Positions 14,501-29,500 of a stretch of DNA of 64,000 nt are shown one piece after another. Source of the stretch: Phallusia mammillata (lineage: Eukaryota; Chordata; Ascidiacea; Phlebobranchia; Ascidiidae); assembly GCA_003260075.1 (NCBI GenBank), contig QLIY01000514.1, positions 17,692 to 81,691 on the forward strand, given 5' to 3'. Each line of letters starts with the position of its first letter. Within the stretch, counting starts at the first letter, position 1. A program made the position numbers and the translations under genes. Under the pieces are notes generated by a model. It worked only from the letters and a program-made list of their open reading frames with translations, was not told the DNA's origin and made no database searches.

Positions 14501-17500
14501 CATCGTTGTATCTGTGTTACCCAACAGTTTTTTCTCACCCTTTCGCCCCCGGTGGGTTGACGTCATGGCCCCCGTTTCCTCTCCTATTCAGGGACCCAGA
14601 CCGACATCGATGCCACTGTTTGTTTTCGCTCTTAATGCCCTGTCATTATATTCACAGGCGAGTGGATGCGACGTCGGAAACGATGTTGCTCCCCTCAACA
14701 ACGAGTCCATGCGGTGTCTGGCTAATTGCAAGGGAAGTTGCGGGTTACAGAACTTCGCACAATGCCGCAATAGACCCAACCGCGCGCGCAGGTGTTTCCG
14801 TCAACGACGTTAAATCAGACTTTTCGGTTCGCCTTAGCCAGCAACACCGGATCGTCGGGAACGCGCTTTCGAGTGTGACGTCATAATGGCGGGCATTGTT
14901 CGTCGCGTCGTTGGTGGCGCGTGGAGATGTCATAACATATTTGTCGATTCGCTGAAGCTCTTACTTGGTGTCACTCCTGCATACATGGAGATCCTTCGTC
15001 ACTGTTTATTTCTACACCGACGTTGATTTTTCGGCGGTTTTCGAAAGCTATGACGCGCGTATATGTTATTCTGGAATTCCGGACGCGTCGTGTAAAGACA
15101 ACCTTGACTCAGATTCGTGGATTTTTATGTGTGTTGGCTTTACGGCGAAACGCTAAATATAGTTAGACGCCATGTGGTGGGAAATGCGTCATAAAACGTT
15201 TATGAATCCATATGTCGATGACCTGGTTAAATTATATTCTTGACCTAAACGGATTTAGTTTTAATACTCCGTGATATAAAATAGGGCCAACTTCGCCTTA
15301 ACACTAATGAAAAGATTCTCCTCTTGACACAAAAGTGTTATCAACAACCAAAAACACATGGGACATATTGTGCTCAATAATTAAGTGCACATGCGTTTTG
15401 TAGCAGTGTATTGATAGTATTGTACACATTGTATTTACGTTTTAACGAGATTCTGAAACTTTCCTTTAACCCAACAGCGGAACACAGCCGTAACTGGTAC
15501 GTTGTGTTGTTTAGAAATTCCAAAACATAAACACTAGTAAACGCCGAGCCGTGTGCATCTACTGGTTCTTTTCAAGTGGTCTGGAATTGAAAGTCACGTG
15601 CAAAGGTGTATGATGTTTACGATTGGTGCTCACTGGTGCATATCCTTCACAACCTTTCGCGGGGGATTATGTGTGCAAAGGTCAAAAAGACGAGAAGCCA
15701 GCAGATGGTACGTTGGTGGCGACGTGATAGAACGACTTGCTGACTGAGCGTGTCAAAATAAATCACTTTTCCCTGGTAAGTCTACAAGTGCGGCAACACT
15801 TCGGGACACACAGCGAATGACTAAACTCTCAAGAAGTGTGTACATTGCAAACAAAAATGTTTGTCAAAACGCAAATGATATAGTTAAGCACTCTAATCGG
15901 TAAAGTCACCACAAGGTGTAAGAAACTGACTTCGTTTTAGTAAAATATGAAAGATTTGTTACAAATGTCCAGATCACAAATGGAAAACATTGTTTTTGGT
16001 TCAAAATAAACAAACAACTCCTTTCTCAACACAACTTTTTGAAAACTTTAAGATAAAATAATATTGTTTGACATTATCTTTCTTTCTTGCTGAATTTACC
16101 CTGTGTTTCGTAGTTATTGGTGTTTCAAACAACTCAGTCACAATTCGGATTTAAATTGATAGAAACACTGTTAAGGGTTAAACAAAAAGTAATGCAAATG
16201 TAAAAAAAATATAAATTCTAAGCAATTGTGCTTAAAGTGACTGTAATGTTAAATTTGAAATTAAGTCTAAAACAGTGGATTGTAAATAATCATCATTAAA
16301 ATTTATAGCAATGATAGAAAAACTTATACCGACTTTATGAAACGAAAACCTCATTGAAATGTTTCAGAAAAAAACTACATCTTGTTTTCACAAATACCTT
16401 TAATTCCAAGTTTGGCTTCTCCTTCAATCGCTTTTCCAGATTCCTGAGCCACGGAACACTTATACGTTCCCACGTCTCTTGCAGTTACTGATTTGATGAC
16501 GAGTTTGAACTTCTTCTGCCTGATTCTTCTCCCATCAATGACGAGACGCTCGTTGTCCTTAAACCACGTGACATTCGTGTCCCGTGCATGATTAATGATC
16601 TAGCAAACAAACGTTGCAGTATAAGTTTAATGCATTGGTTCTTGACGTTTGTTCCACTCACTCAAGATGCATATAAAGACCATATCAGAGGTACAATGTA
16701 ATGACTCTGAATTTTCTGCATTTAAGAATTTGGCCAAGACGAAAAACGTTGTAGACTGCGCATACTGATAAAAACTACCGGCAACAGTTTAAGGTTCAAA
16801 ACGATGACTAAAATCACTTTACGTGTTTCAATTTTTAGGAGTATGTTACATTGTTGCATAGTCATACAAAGCAACGATTAGATTCCGTACAAGGCGTATG
16901 AAAAATACGTAAAGCCACTAAATGTAAATAAATGAGTATAAACTTAAAGTATGCATAATTGTTCAAAACGCTGGTTTATCTCATCGTATAATATAAGTCA
17001 TGAACTTTAAGTGTATGGTTGTATAATTATTTTGCCATCGAATATGTACTTGGATAGAGAGCTAAACTTACAGCGTTATATTTAGTTCCTAATTTAAGGT
17101 ACTGGTTAAAACCTCAAACACCAGTAACATCTTGATTTTGCGGTTAGAAGGAAATTGCCTGTGAAATTGCGTACAAATAAAGTTAACGAGATACAAACAA
17201 AGTACATTCCCTTTTTAAAATGTCAAGGTTTTTGGCCTACTTTTATGAACCCCAACTTCGTGTAGTAATTTGTAAATCCTGTTGGCCACGGTCGAAAGTC
17301 AAATTCCGACAGGATGAGGTGTATAACAAAGCCCAGTCTATGTTTCAGCATGAATTCTCGATAATACACCTCAGGGGTGATAAAATACCTCAACATCTTT
17401 GCTTAACGGAACTCGTATAGAGACCTCACGTACATTACACGGTAGTTAAACCACGGTCAAAGATTGCTGGCAAAGGGTTTCGCTGGCATGAGATACGATC

Positions 17501-20500
17501 GCAAGGTTGTTTCCGCTAAAATTTCACTTTAAAATCTGACTCTTATTTCACCTGACATCGAAAATCAGCTGTCCTGCCCTTCTTGACGTAGCGATCTCTC
17601 GGTTCTTTGCGGAACGACATCGTTTTCGGAGGAGGAACTTTAACAATGAGGATCACCTTCTCTCGTTTAAAGACAACACCGTTGTAAGCCATGCAACGAT
17701 ATTCGCCAGCATCTGATGCTTGAACCTGAATAAAGTGTAAAATATCAGTAATGCCATGGAAATAAAAACAATAGAAAATCCTTGATTATGTTTGATTAAG
17801 AAAATCATTCGCCAGTCGAAGAGTAAAGTACAAAACATTAGCATTTATCAGGGAATTGCAAAACTATCAAACCATTTGAGCTATGTGAATAAGCAACCCA
17901 ACTTGTTGTTTGATGTATATTTTATAAATAGTGTCTACACAAATTTTGTTGGTATCTTATACTTATTCAATTTGGCTCCTTCTCATTCGGCCTATTTAGT
18001 ATATGTGACTTCTATGAAATTAAACTTACGTTGAATATTCTTAATCGATATGTCTGTGGTCCGATTGCATGCCTTTGAATTCCATCACGCAATTTTCCGG
18101 TTTTTAGTTTATTCCAAGCAACTCTGGGAGGAGGTGATCCGGTTACCTTACAGTCAACAGTAGCGTACCGGTCCCTGCGTTGTATGATATATGGTCGTTT
18201 GTTTGTTAAAGCGGTATTTCCAAAAAGGACAGGGATTTATTGTTTTCTTAACGTAAATCAACTGAATAAAACGATGCTTTTGCAATTGCATGTTTGGTTT
18301 ACCAAAGGCTATGCTAATCTAATCACTGTATTTGTGTTTTGCCAAACTTCAATTTAAAATAATGATTTACTCACCCAACTTTCACGACAACCTTTTTTGG
18401 CAAAGAAATTACCGGGGGAACCATGACGCTGACACGTGCAGTTGCCTGCTCTGACCAACCGTCTGAAGCTCTACGTGCAATACAAGTGTAATCCCCAGCT
18501 TCTGTCTCTGCTACCCGGTCCAGGAAAAGACGAGACATTCTATTCCCGTTTCTGTATTCTGTAAAAATCATGTTGTTATTTTGTGAGTCGACGTTTGGCG
18601 ACTTTTGGGGGGTGCTTATAGAGCCGAGTCTGTGTAACGTAGTTGATAGAGCTCACGCCACGCATAGGCTTCTGCATAAAGACACATATTTTAAAACTGT
18701 TTATTTATCACCTATGAATAAACCACGTGACTACAAATGAAGACAACCAACTAGTTTTTGAGGATCTATCGTTTAGAAACTTATCAAGTATCAAACAAAG
18801 CGTTGTTTTCTGGGTGTCTTTTTAAAAATAAACTACTTGTATACATCGTAATGTAGACTTGCTATTAATCATCGTTTTTGTTAAAGCAAGTCATGTGCTA
18901 ACAGCAAATAATTTTAAAAATTAAAAATTGAGGATGTCGCTTCTAGAAAGAAGTTCCAAAAGCTTACTCAATTTCCTAACGTTGACTCACTCAATTTAAA
19001 TGGAAAACGAAAACCATGTAATCTGCTGTAGCTACAACTTGTGTTGTGTTCCCAAAATAACTTTCCATTTCCGACTAGCTTTGCTTGCGGGCAGACATAA
19101 AAGGCAAGGTGACGTAAAACCTGCCAATTTTCACACCACACAAAATCCACAACCTTTCCAGTTCCATACCATGTATTAGGTGACGTCAAAAGGACAGAAC
19201 TACGTTATTACATAATTTTAGTTATACGTCCACAATAGGTAAAACCATAAATTTGTGCTTTGAGTGCTTTAAAAACCTTACTTTTGTTTTTGACACCATC
19301 CCGAAAATGTATTCAACACAACTAACAGTGTGTCCCTCCCCCCCCCCTTGAGTGCTTTAAAAACCTTACTTTTGTTTTTGACACCATCCCGAAAAACACT
19401 AGACAGCCCACATTAAAATGTATTCAACACAACTAACAGTGTGTCCCAAAGCTACCAGTAACGTAATGCACTAAACGCAAGGTTGATATTGAAACGTAGA
19501 TAAGAACAATACATTTGCCAGAAGAGCGTTTCAAAAATTCCGAACATTAGTTTAAGCCACAAAATTTGCAAGAAGATTACGGCACTCACCTATTCTGTGT
19601 CTTGATCCATTCGGCACCTGCCAGGTGACAGTTGGCACTGGATTGCCTCCGACGGTACATGTCAGATTGGTGGACATGCCAGCACGAAGGCTTCGATTCT
19701 GTGGGGTTTGTGTCAGTCGGGCGATGGCAAAACACTTCAACATGCCATCTACACAAGTGCTGTAATGAAAAAAGATCATTTTAAGATCCGGTGAACTTAA
19801 ATGCGTGACACAATATCGCAATATGTACACATAAATAAGATTCATATATGAGATAATTAAATAGAAAAAAATCATACAGTTTTAACATTTATGTTTTGGG
19901 GTTAGCTGTTGGTCAAAGCAAGTTGTGATATTGCATTAAACTAGTCTTCATTCTACACATGAGTAAACGAATGATTCGCAATGAGTCCGTTTTTTCGTTT
20001 GACGAGATGCCACAGCAAACAACGTACTAACGATACTGATTACAGTTTGTACAAATGTTACCAGAGAAGAATGATTCATATTGAGTTCAACTATCTCGTT
20101 TCTGCCTTCAAGTTAATGAAGCGAAAAGGATCGTGTTGTAAGACAATGTGGTTTAATAAAATTTGCTTTCGTGACAGAAACGGATTAAAGTCTGTCGTCA
20201 AGGCACCACACAACTTGTCATGCAAGTATATTTGAGAGCCATGAATACAGATGTGTCACCAGTCTGACCCGTTTATGTACAAAAGTTTAACACTGTCACA
20301 TCGCCTTTAGGGGGAAATTGGCCTGGGAAAACCAAGTAGCTATACAAACGATACAAGTAGCATATCACTGTTTATACCAGTGGTTCTCAAACTCGGTTTT
20401 CGGGGCCGCATGCGGCTCCCAACTATACTTACTTTGCAGCTCGCACCAGACCTTAGAAAACCACCAAACATTGCTATTTTACCTTTCAAAGTCATAATCT

Positions 20501-23500
20501 TTGGTGATTTTCTCAAGGTTTCGTTTTTTGTGCGGCTCTCTACCCACTTAAAAAAATACCATTTGGCCCCTACAATAAAAAAGTTTGAGAACTATCAACT
20601 TTATACCCTGCCCCCCCCCCAATCTTTGGTGATTTTCTCAAGGTTTCGTTTTTTGTGCGGCTCTCTACACACTTAAACAAAAAATACCATTTGGCCCCTA
20701 CAATAAAAAAGTTTGAGAACTATAAACTTTATACCCTTGTTCGAACTCCAGAGCTAACCTATTTTTGGCAAAAGCATACACTACTAAACAAACAAAAGCA
20801 TAAACAACATTGTTATCTTGTCGTACAATGAATTCGTTTTGGCAGCAGAGTCCACGCATATGTGGACAATACACATATTCACTAAAATGTTGCAGCTTAT
20901 ATAAACAAAAGAAGGTGACATGCTGAGCATCATTTACCTAAGTGAAAACAAAACGCAGCCAAGAACTTTCTGACATTTATAACTGGAGTCACATAGTTAA
21001 GCAAAACGAATCACTTTTACATGAACTCAGCAACAATTCATTATCGTCCTTCAGCCCTTGGCCCTAACGATCAACCAACTACAGTTGTTTGCAGCAAAAA
21101 TCCCGATAATGTCAGGCCTATAGGTCACAAGCGAGACTGCCCTGGCTCGAGATTTGACGAGCTGTGGTAATCAATTTCTTTCGCGGGCTTTTGTAGATTA
21201 TAACCGGCTCAGGGAAAAGATGTCACGCCAAATTTTGCTTGTCGAAAGTCACATTGACTCTCCAGTTTAAAAATAGGGCTTAAAACCCACATTCTTTTTT
21301 CCCCCCCCCCTTATAACCGGCTCAGGGAAAAGATGTCACGCCAAATTTTGCTTGTCGACAGTCACATTGAGGCTCCAGTTTAAAAATAGGGCTTAAAACC
21401 CACATTCTTTTTGAGGATAAATCAATGCTTCTCTATGACTTATGTTACTATAGACATTTTGACTTGTTCGAAATACGATTTTCTATGTATTTTTATGTTT
21501 GTTTTTGGATTATAGTCTTGGGGTAATGTGTCTTCTGGCGCCAGTTCTTATCCTCAGCAAGCGGTCAAGTCAAACCCGTTCACAATTACTGAATCGACAA
21601 ACGGTTTTCCAACAAGGGGAAACCCCAGTTAGAGGCGTGCAGTCAAAACAAAGCGGGACGAATGCTAAGGTTGGCTCCTTTTGCGCCCAGATTATCGTTT
21701 GTGCTAGTTTTTGGTTAAATGCAAAAATAACAGGGATGATTTTGCTGTTGTGCCAACACACTGAATCAAACCCTGTTTGAGAAAGTCTGATTGATGAAAA
21801 AGTAAAGTTTTGGGTGCATGTAACATTTCCCGGTGGTTATTTCAAGTGATGAAACTGGAAAAATAAGGTACACGCCTATTGATCAAATGTCTGTTCAATC
21901 TTGATTGATGAGCATCATCCTTAATGTTAGGGTGCGGTGTTTGCTATGTCAGTCAGCGCAAACTGTACGAATAACCATATTCTAAAGGTACTTTTCAAAT
22001 GTATATTAGGTGTAACAGTTCAAATAGACTCTTAATATAAATTCGGGAGAAATTATATGGTAAAGTTTTATCAGTAATCACTAAATAAGACGGGCCAAGA
22101 CGGTAAACCCGGAGTGTAATTGATAAATTAGACTTTATGGTAGACTTTTTACTACAATCAGAAACACATGGATCCCCACACGTGCAAAAGCGCAAAACAT
22201 ACGAATTTCTAAACGCATGTCAAAACGAATACGATCTGTTACAGTGTACAAAGCAACTAAACATATTTCTAAAAAGCTTCATACGCTTAAATCACTTACC
22301 AGATTTCGTTGTTGATTGGTACCTGCGATCCTGCTCGGTACGTGATCTTCCCAATGCGACAGGAGCAATTCCGCACAGGTACGCACGATCCACGGTCGAT
22401 AACTTCACCGACGGGACAGTGACATCCACGGACGCAGGTTGCAGTACAAGCGTGCAATGTCGGATACCGGTTTGTGCAAGTCTGCTCACAACTGGGTCCG
22501 CACTCCATGAATACACGACCCCCATTGCACTCTGAAAAAAAAAACTGTAATTAAGCAAAATGTTGGAAGTATGGTGAGCGGAACAGGAATACACGAATCT
22601 GAAATACAATGCAAAAACCCTGTGGCAATTAAAATTAACCCGCATAAACACATGAATTTTGGGAAAAATTGTACAAACCAAACAAAAAGCAACAACACAG
22701 CAGAAGATTTCAGTTCATCTAAATACCTCGTACAAATGCATAAGTAAATCAAAAATAAAAATATGTAAAAGATTACACAACAGAAAAGAAATGAGTTTTT
22801 GAAAGGTGAAAAGGGTATTTTTATGGTATGGTCTATTACGTACAGAGCAGATTTAAGCTAAACTAAAATTTAATTAGCACCAAGCTAAAAAAAATTAAGA
22901 AAAACAGTTCGTTAATTTATGTACAGTAGGCAAGTACATTTGGTTTCAAAGTGTTTTTATTGCTTTAGTGGTGCTACTTTAGGCGCAGCAAAAACACGAG
23001 CGTGCATCGGAGCTCAAGGACCACCGTTTTGAGGCGTGCTAGATTACTGTTGACAAAACGAACATGTCGAAGCACTCGCTTACCTAAATGCTCCTGTCGG
23101 GTGCTGTAACACTGCTTGGGAGACGCTGCCGATTTTCCATCAGTGACCACAACTGAACGGAATTTGACCTGTAAACATTAAAGCAGTTGTATAGTATGTA
23201 TGCACGGAGCTAATGCCATCATCATTCATTGCACGATAGTGCGTTGTATGTACGCAGACGCGGTAGAGCTTCTACGCATGCTATGCAATCCGTCTTGGTT
23301 GCTACAATCGTTTCGGCTAAAAAGTGTAATTGGATATTTTACCGAAAATGCGCCACTGCCTAATTGCGCGCGAAAATTCCTTTTGTTAATCTGCACACAC
23401 ATGTGTCAGACCCGGCCATTAAACCTAGTTTTATTGCACGGCGAAGTCGTAAAGACGTCTCGCCGGACTACACGCTTCAGTGGCCGCGTGAGTGACATCT

Positions 23501-26500
23501 GGTTGTTGATATTTAAATGAAGATAGCCGAAAGTTTCGTCGGAGTTTGGTGAGCGGATTAGTGCCCTGCGTTGCTCACTTTTTGCACGTATCGCTTGCAA
23601 AAGCGCTGAAATGTTTGTATTGATTTTAAATTAACTGCAATTTTGTCGGATGAAAATTATCTGAGTGTTTACGTGTTCAGCAAACCAAAATCGTTTAACA
23701 TCAATACATGTTTTATCAACAGACGCATGCTCTAAAATTGAATTGATAGTTTATTTTAAGTTCACACACTTTAGCATTAGCATCGAAATTGTGTTTTCCT
23801 CATTAGCAAAAGAAAACGTAAAAGCGTTTTTATCAAAAAAAAAAAATTTCAGCTTTTAATGAGCAACTATCAATCAAACCTTACGCCCAGCTCACTAAAC
23901 GTAAAACCAATCACATTTTTTCGACAACCTTTGACTTGCTTGCTAAACAATTCTTTGATCTTGGTCTGCGGGATTAGCAAGTCGCTCTTGCGGTAGGTCA
24001 ATCCGCAATACAAGGTGGGCAGGTGAATGCGCAGCCAAGCTCTCACTCAACAGAAAACGGGAGTTTACAGGCAAACGCCAAATGCTTGGACTTACTCAAG
24101 GCATTTAATCTTCTGCCGTGCAAGTGTGAACGACCGACGGGGTTGCCAAGCATGTACGCCTGAGATCAATCATGCCTGATGACTAACTGATTGAAAAACG
24201 TTTAAATTTCTTCCCGCCGTTGATAAGCCTTAATTCAGCCGCTCTAAATTTGTGCAGTCTGGTATTATTTGCGAAGCCAGTCAGTGTTGAAATATGGATC
24301 GATGTGGCCAACTTTAACTGATCATTGTAATCCTTTCTATGAGTCAGTCATTTCCTCAGCACTTTTGGCTTAACGTTTTTCATCTTTTTTAAGTCGTGCA
24401 CTTTAGGGAAAAAAATGACCCTCCGGTATTTCACTTGGTGGAGTTGTGAAGGAAATGTTCCGTAAATCATAAAGCCTTGTTGCTTTAGACTTGATCTGCT
24501 CATTAGTCCCCGTTGCTCATAACTAAGCATAACTCAAGCAACAGAGCTTGAAATCTAAGTGCTCCAACTGACTTATTTCTCGGAATGTCTTTTAACCATT
24601 TTCAATCATTATCAATGCCCTCCTATGTTCTGGTGTAGCTGTTAAAAAAAAGTCTTTTCAAACAAGCTATCTGTATTCTATTTATATTCCTACAACTTGC
24701 TAGGTAAATAAATCATGTTTATGGTCCTGATGACCAAAATGGCCGGGTTGGGTTAAAAAGGATATTGTGTTTGTCTGAAGAAGAATAAGTATTTTATATC
24801 GGCAGACATATTGCATGCTGTTTTTAGCGTAAATCAAATTCCGAATTATTGTAAATAAAATGCTGTCTGTAGTAGATTGAATGAAAACATTTATTCCAAA
24901 CTTTGCCACAGGCGCCTGATTATTACTTGTTTTGAACATTGATTTCGACGTTATTTGAACACTCAACCTTCTGATCTGGAGTCAGACGCGCTACCGTTGC
25001 GCCACGGAGTCGTGCAAAATTATGTCCGCATAATTATTTCGCATCGCTTTCATTTACTCAAGTTTGTAAAATGATTTATTTCCTTCCTCGTTCACGGACG
25101 TCGAGTTTCGTTACAAGGGAATAGCGCGTGACGTCATTGCCACCAACGACACCACAATTACGTCACACGTGGCACTGTCACTCACCCGGAACGGATGCGT
25201 GGCGTCTTTCCGGTGCTGCAAGAGACGGAAAACGCTGAAGTAGGAATTTCGAATGGTTCTGTTGAGCTGTTCCGGTACTACTTGAGTGTGAGTGCAGTTA
25301 AGCCAGTAATCCACTACGTTTGTTGCGAAATCAATGTGAGCTGAAAGTCTGTGGGAAACGACACACTGTTACAACTAATTTAATTTTACCTATGTTCAAA
25401 TTGACTTTTTGCCATAATTACGCCACGTTACAATTTCCCTTATTTTTTAAGCATTCGCTCGGAACACAAATCTCAGGATTATACTATGATTTAAACTTGG
25501 TTTACCATCCAACTGTTTTGGTAGCTGTTTAACTATTGCAATCAAAGTCAATCCCGTTAGACATGTTTCAAAACGACAACAAAGGAAAGGTTTACAACTT
25601 TAATAAAGCACAATACATGCAAACATTTGGGTCAATTGTTTATTGTTTGTCAGGGCATTGACTTTTACTGCTATTATGAAATAACGCTACATGTATATGT
25701 TTAGAAGGAGCATTATTTCAACTAACGTAACTCAGTTTTAGCCTGCAATATCACCACACACTGTTGCACACTTAAACGAGGAGTCAATAAAAATGTTAAC
25801 GGGACAAAACGGAAGGACATAATAACCATAAAACCGGGAGGATTTTGTCGAAACTTTATGGACGACGCCTTTGATGCGCAGCAGAGGAAAAGTTCAAGCC
25901 TTGGGCGGGCCTGTGTACTCGGGACTCAACGGGAGTTAACTTATCTCTTGAACATTTGTGACGAGGGTAAGTTCGACCACCCTGTAGTTCCACGTGTTGT
26001 TACTTTCTCCTTACTAGCATACGTAGGTCATTTGACTAATTTGTTTTATTTTGATTTTAGGCGTATGATTGTTGGTTGGTTAAAGGCATAACATATTCAT
26101 CACATACAAGCCCTCAGTAAGTCAAGCTTCTTCCGAGTCTTCAATTTGCGAACAACTAAATGGTTTAAACCAGAGATGAACGAGCTTAGTAGCTAATGTG
26201 ATCCAACTCCCGTTTAGAAAATTATTACTATTTCTAAATAAATTATGCCTTATTTGTATTCGACAGTTATTGTTGTCATACTTACACACTTTATCAGTTG
26301 TGTTTAGAAATTAAAACTGGCAGAACAAAGGCTCAAATTTTGTTGGACAATTACAAAGTAACTAAAAGTTTTACAAAGTAACCAATATGTTAAAACAAGT
26401 TTCAACATATTGCTTACGATCTGAAGTAATTAAAGTATCAAGGTATAACACCGTTAGCGTTCCGTGAAAGTGTTCTGTCGAACAAAAATCTTCTTCCTGT

Positions 26501-29500
26501 GTGACTTAACCTGAACGAAACAAGTGTACCTTATATATATGTGCCAAGCCAGGGAATCAAATTGTTTGATGTTTCGTGATGAGTTTTGAGGTTACTTCTC
26601 TTGCACAGTAGAACGAATCGCGCTATTCACATGCGCTAGCACAAGCCGCTACTTGAAATTGGTTAATCTAAGTCAACGTGTGTTTACAAACAATGCCGAA
26701 CGTTTAATCGCGCGATCAATCAACAAAGCCGGTGGTCCAGGACAAAAGATGCGTCCCCGTGAATTTTCCGGGAAGTTTTTGCCGATAAGCAGGCCTAGCT
26801 AGCTGGTCGAGGTACTACGTCCGAATGTGGCCACGGTTTCACCACAAACCTGCGTTTAAGTACTTGAGCATGACATCCGGATGAAGGTTGAGTTCAGACG
26901 AGGTAAATTGCCAGTTTTGCTACGATCATACACAAGAGTCAAGTCAAACCGTTATGACAGATTTTTACCAGGCTTCTTGAAATTGTAACATGATACTTCA
27001 TTGAGGTACTATTATCGCCACTTAACATAATCGAATGGAATTAGTAGAAACGTAAACATGCCAGAATTACGTTGGATTGTAAAATGTTAAAGTTATTCAC
27101 TTGACTCGCGAAACGTTTTAATTGGATGCTTTCCAATTAAGGCGACAATACGGAATTGCAAAAGATCTTGTTCGAAGTGTTCCAAAAATAAGATAAACAG
27201 CACGAATTGAATAGACAATGAACACATTTGGTTCACAAACGGAAATAGTAGGGCATTCACTAAAGTTAAGTTTGAATATTGTAACCTGATTTTGAATTAA
27301 ATTAACGCAAACACACAATTTGGATGATTTACAAATTGGATTTTCTGAAAATATTTTTTGCAATATGGACTTAATGGTAAGTTATATTACGGTGTAAAAT
27401 GTATTCGTTGGCAAATTAATCTGTACACAACGACAAGTATTGATTTTTACTGTTGTTTTAATTAATTGCTGCTCACCTATACCATTCAGCAAAGTGTAGA
27501 ATCCCACCAATATCGAACCTGAACCTCCTATTATCTCCCATCACACTGCTCCTGTATTCAAGCTGAAGACGAAATCCGCTCGTCAGCACCTCACAGTGAA
27601 GTCCGAACCAGGAGGGCTCATTGTCTTCCTCCTCTTGTTCCGACCTGGAAGAGCTGCTCTCTGTGACGTTGATATTAGGAGGAAGCGTCTGGTTCCGGTT
27701 GACAACCACCGCCCGACGGACTGGTCTACGCTGTCCACTTGTTACCGAACGCCCTTTGATGATGTAACTGAAAAAAAGAAAAGTTTTAAATCAGAATTAG
27801 TCGAACTGGAGATGACATGTGCAGCATACGAGGCAGGCAACGGTGCTTGCGATTCGACTTTAGGCGGATTCCCCACTGGGTCTGCGTAGCTCAGTTGGTA
27901 GAGCGCGAGTCCCGGAAAGACTCCTGTCTTGGTTTCAAATCCCACCGCAGGCTAAATTTGTATAGGTAACTTGCCATATGGAAATGCTTGGGAGACCACC
28001 TGATTCGATATGACGCCTTTAATAGGCCTGGCGTACTATGATTTATCGATAAGTATGCCGTGATCACTGGTCTGCATCGACGCTTTAGGGCTGATCCCAG
28101 TATGAATATATTCAGCTTAAATCAGAATTAGGTTATAATTTTGGGAAGTTTTTTCTTGCCATGTATTAGTTTGGTGAACAAGTCTTGTTAAGATTTAGAT
28201 ATTTAATACATTTTCGTAGCAGATAGCTTGCAATGAAAGTGGCATGTTTGTCGCAAGCAAACAATGGCTCAATTGGACAATGCAAAACTTTCAGGGCTGT
28301 AAAACGCTTAACAAAACTTTACAAAAACACAACAGACACAAATGTATCGCAGAAATCTATCACAAAAATATTGTGAATTAGAAGGAAAGAGCCCATCGCT
28401 TATCTCTTCCAGTTTGTAACACCAAGTAGCAATCGTTAAGTAATTTGATAAGGTCAACATTTTGTGTCAGAATTTGTCAAGCTAAATAACGACCAGGTTA
28501 AACTTGAACTAATATATCTTCACTGTGGTCTTAATATAGCACCTGGGAAACCTTTTCTGACAAACACTGCGGTTTTCAAACACGTGTCGCATATTGTTCC
28601 GGACCATTACAACAACCAAACACTCAGCGGTTCGGGATTTTTTTGCTCTAATCTGACCAATGTATTTGAGACGCACTTAACTACTGTTTGCTGTGGCACT
28701 TGCCGAATCTACATGTACACGCATATTAGCGATTTAATATTGATTTTTGATAATACATTGTTAGTTGTGGGTTTCGGCGTCCGGGGTAAGAATTTCGGGC
28801 AAGCACCGATCGTCTTCTGTGTCACGCAACAGCAGGACATTTATTTGGCATTACACCAGTTGAACGACAAATTTGTTAAATTAAGCAGGAAATTTATCGT
28901 TTACGATTTGCACCATAGTCTTAAATGTTTGACATATTGCTTGTGTCAAAGTAGCTACTTACTCTCAATGCCTTGATAAACTTTCCGCAGCTTTTTACAG
29001 CTTCTTATAGAAACGTTTTACCTATTTTGCATACATGTTGGGAAAAGCCTAAAAAAAACCCCCCCCCCTACTTACTCTCAATGCCTTGATAAACTTTCCG
29101 CAGCTTTTTACAGCTTATTATAGAAACGTTTTGCCTATTTTGCATACATGTTGGGAAAAGCCTAAAAAATCCACAAAATCAAGGCGCAGCAACCATGCAA
29201 ACCGCTGTAATTTGCATAAAGTCGGACTTTGTTTATTTATGGCAAATTTAAAAGATTACACTGCAGCGATGTTGTGTAAAACTATAGATTAAAAATGATT
29301 AATTAATTGCCTTTCTGTTATCTCTGATATTTGTTTCACATTTAAAGATTTTTTTGAGAGAGCAAATGAGCATTGCCCAATCAAATATGATATTTACTTT
29401 TTAACTGAGCTTTGATTCTTACCCGCTTCCTGATGTATTAACTATTCTAAACTCCATTTCAAATCCAATATGGCTTCCATCGATAATCCTGTTAATCTCC

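Noticed and set aside
18968..19189. 73-codon minus-strand frame with several Cys and Trp near the Ig exons
   Set aside because: The phases of the flanking Ig exons join without it and no domain is recognised.
22137..22535. 132-codon plus-strand open frame
   Set aside because: It is antisense to the TIL exon 22300-22531, whose coding sense is certain.
23200..23520. 106-codon plus-strand open frame between two exons
   Set aside because: No domain, no signal peptide, and no splice or promoter context. Likely chance in a locally GC-richer intron.
28464..28976. 170-codon plus-strand open frame in an intron of the CILP-like gene
   Set aside because: It opens with GTG, not ATG, has no recognisable domain, and its end overlaps the start of C10 junction 8.
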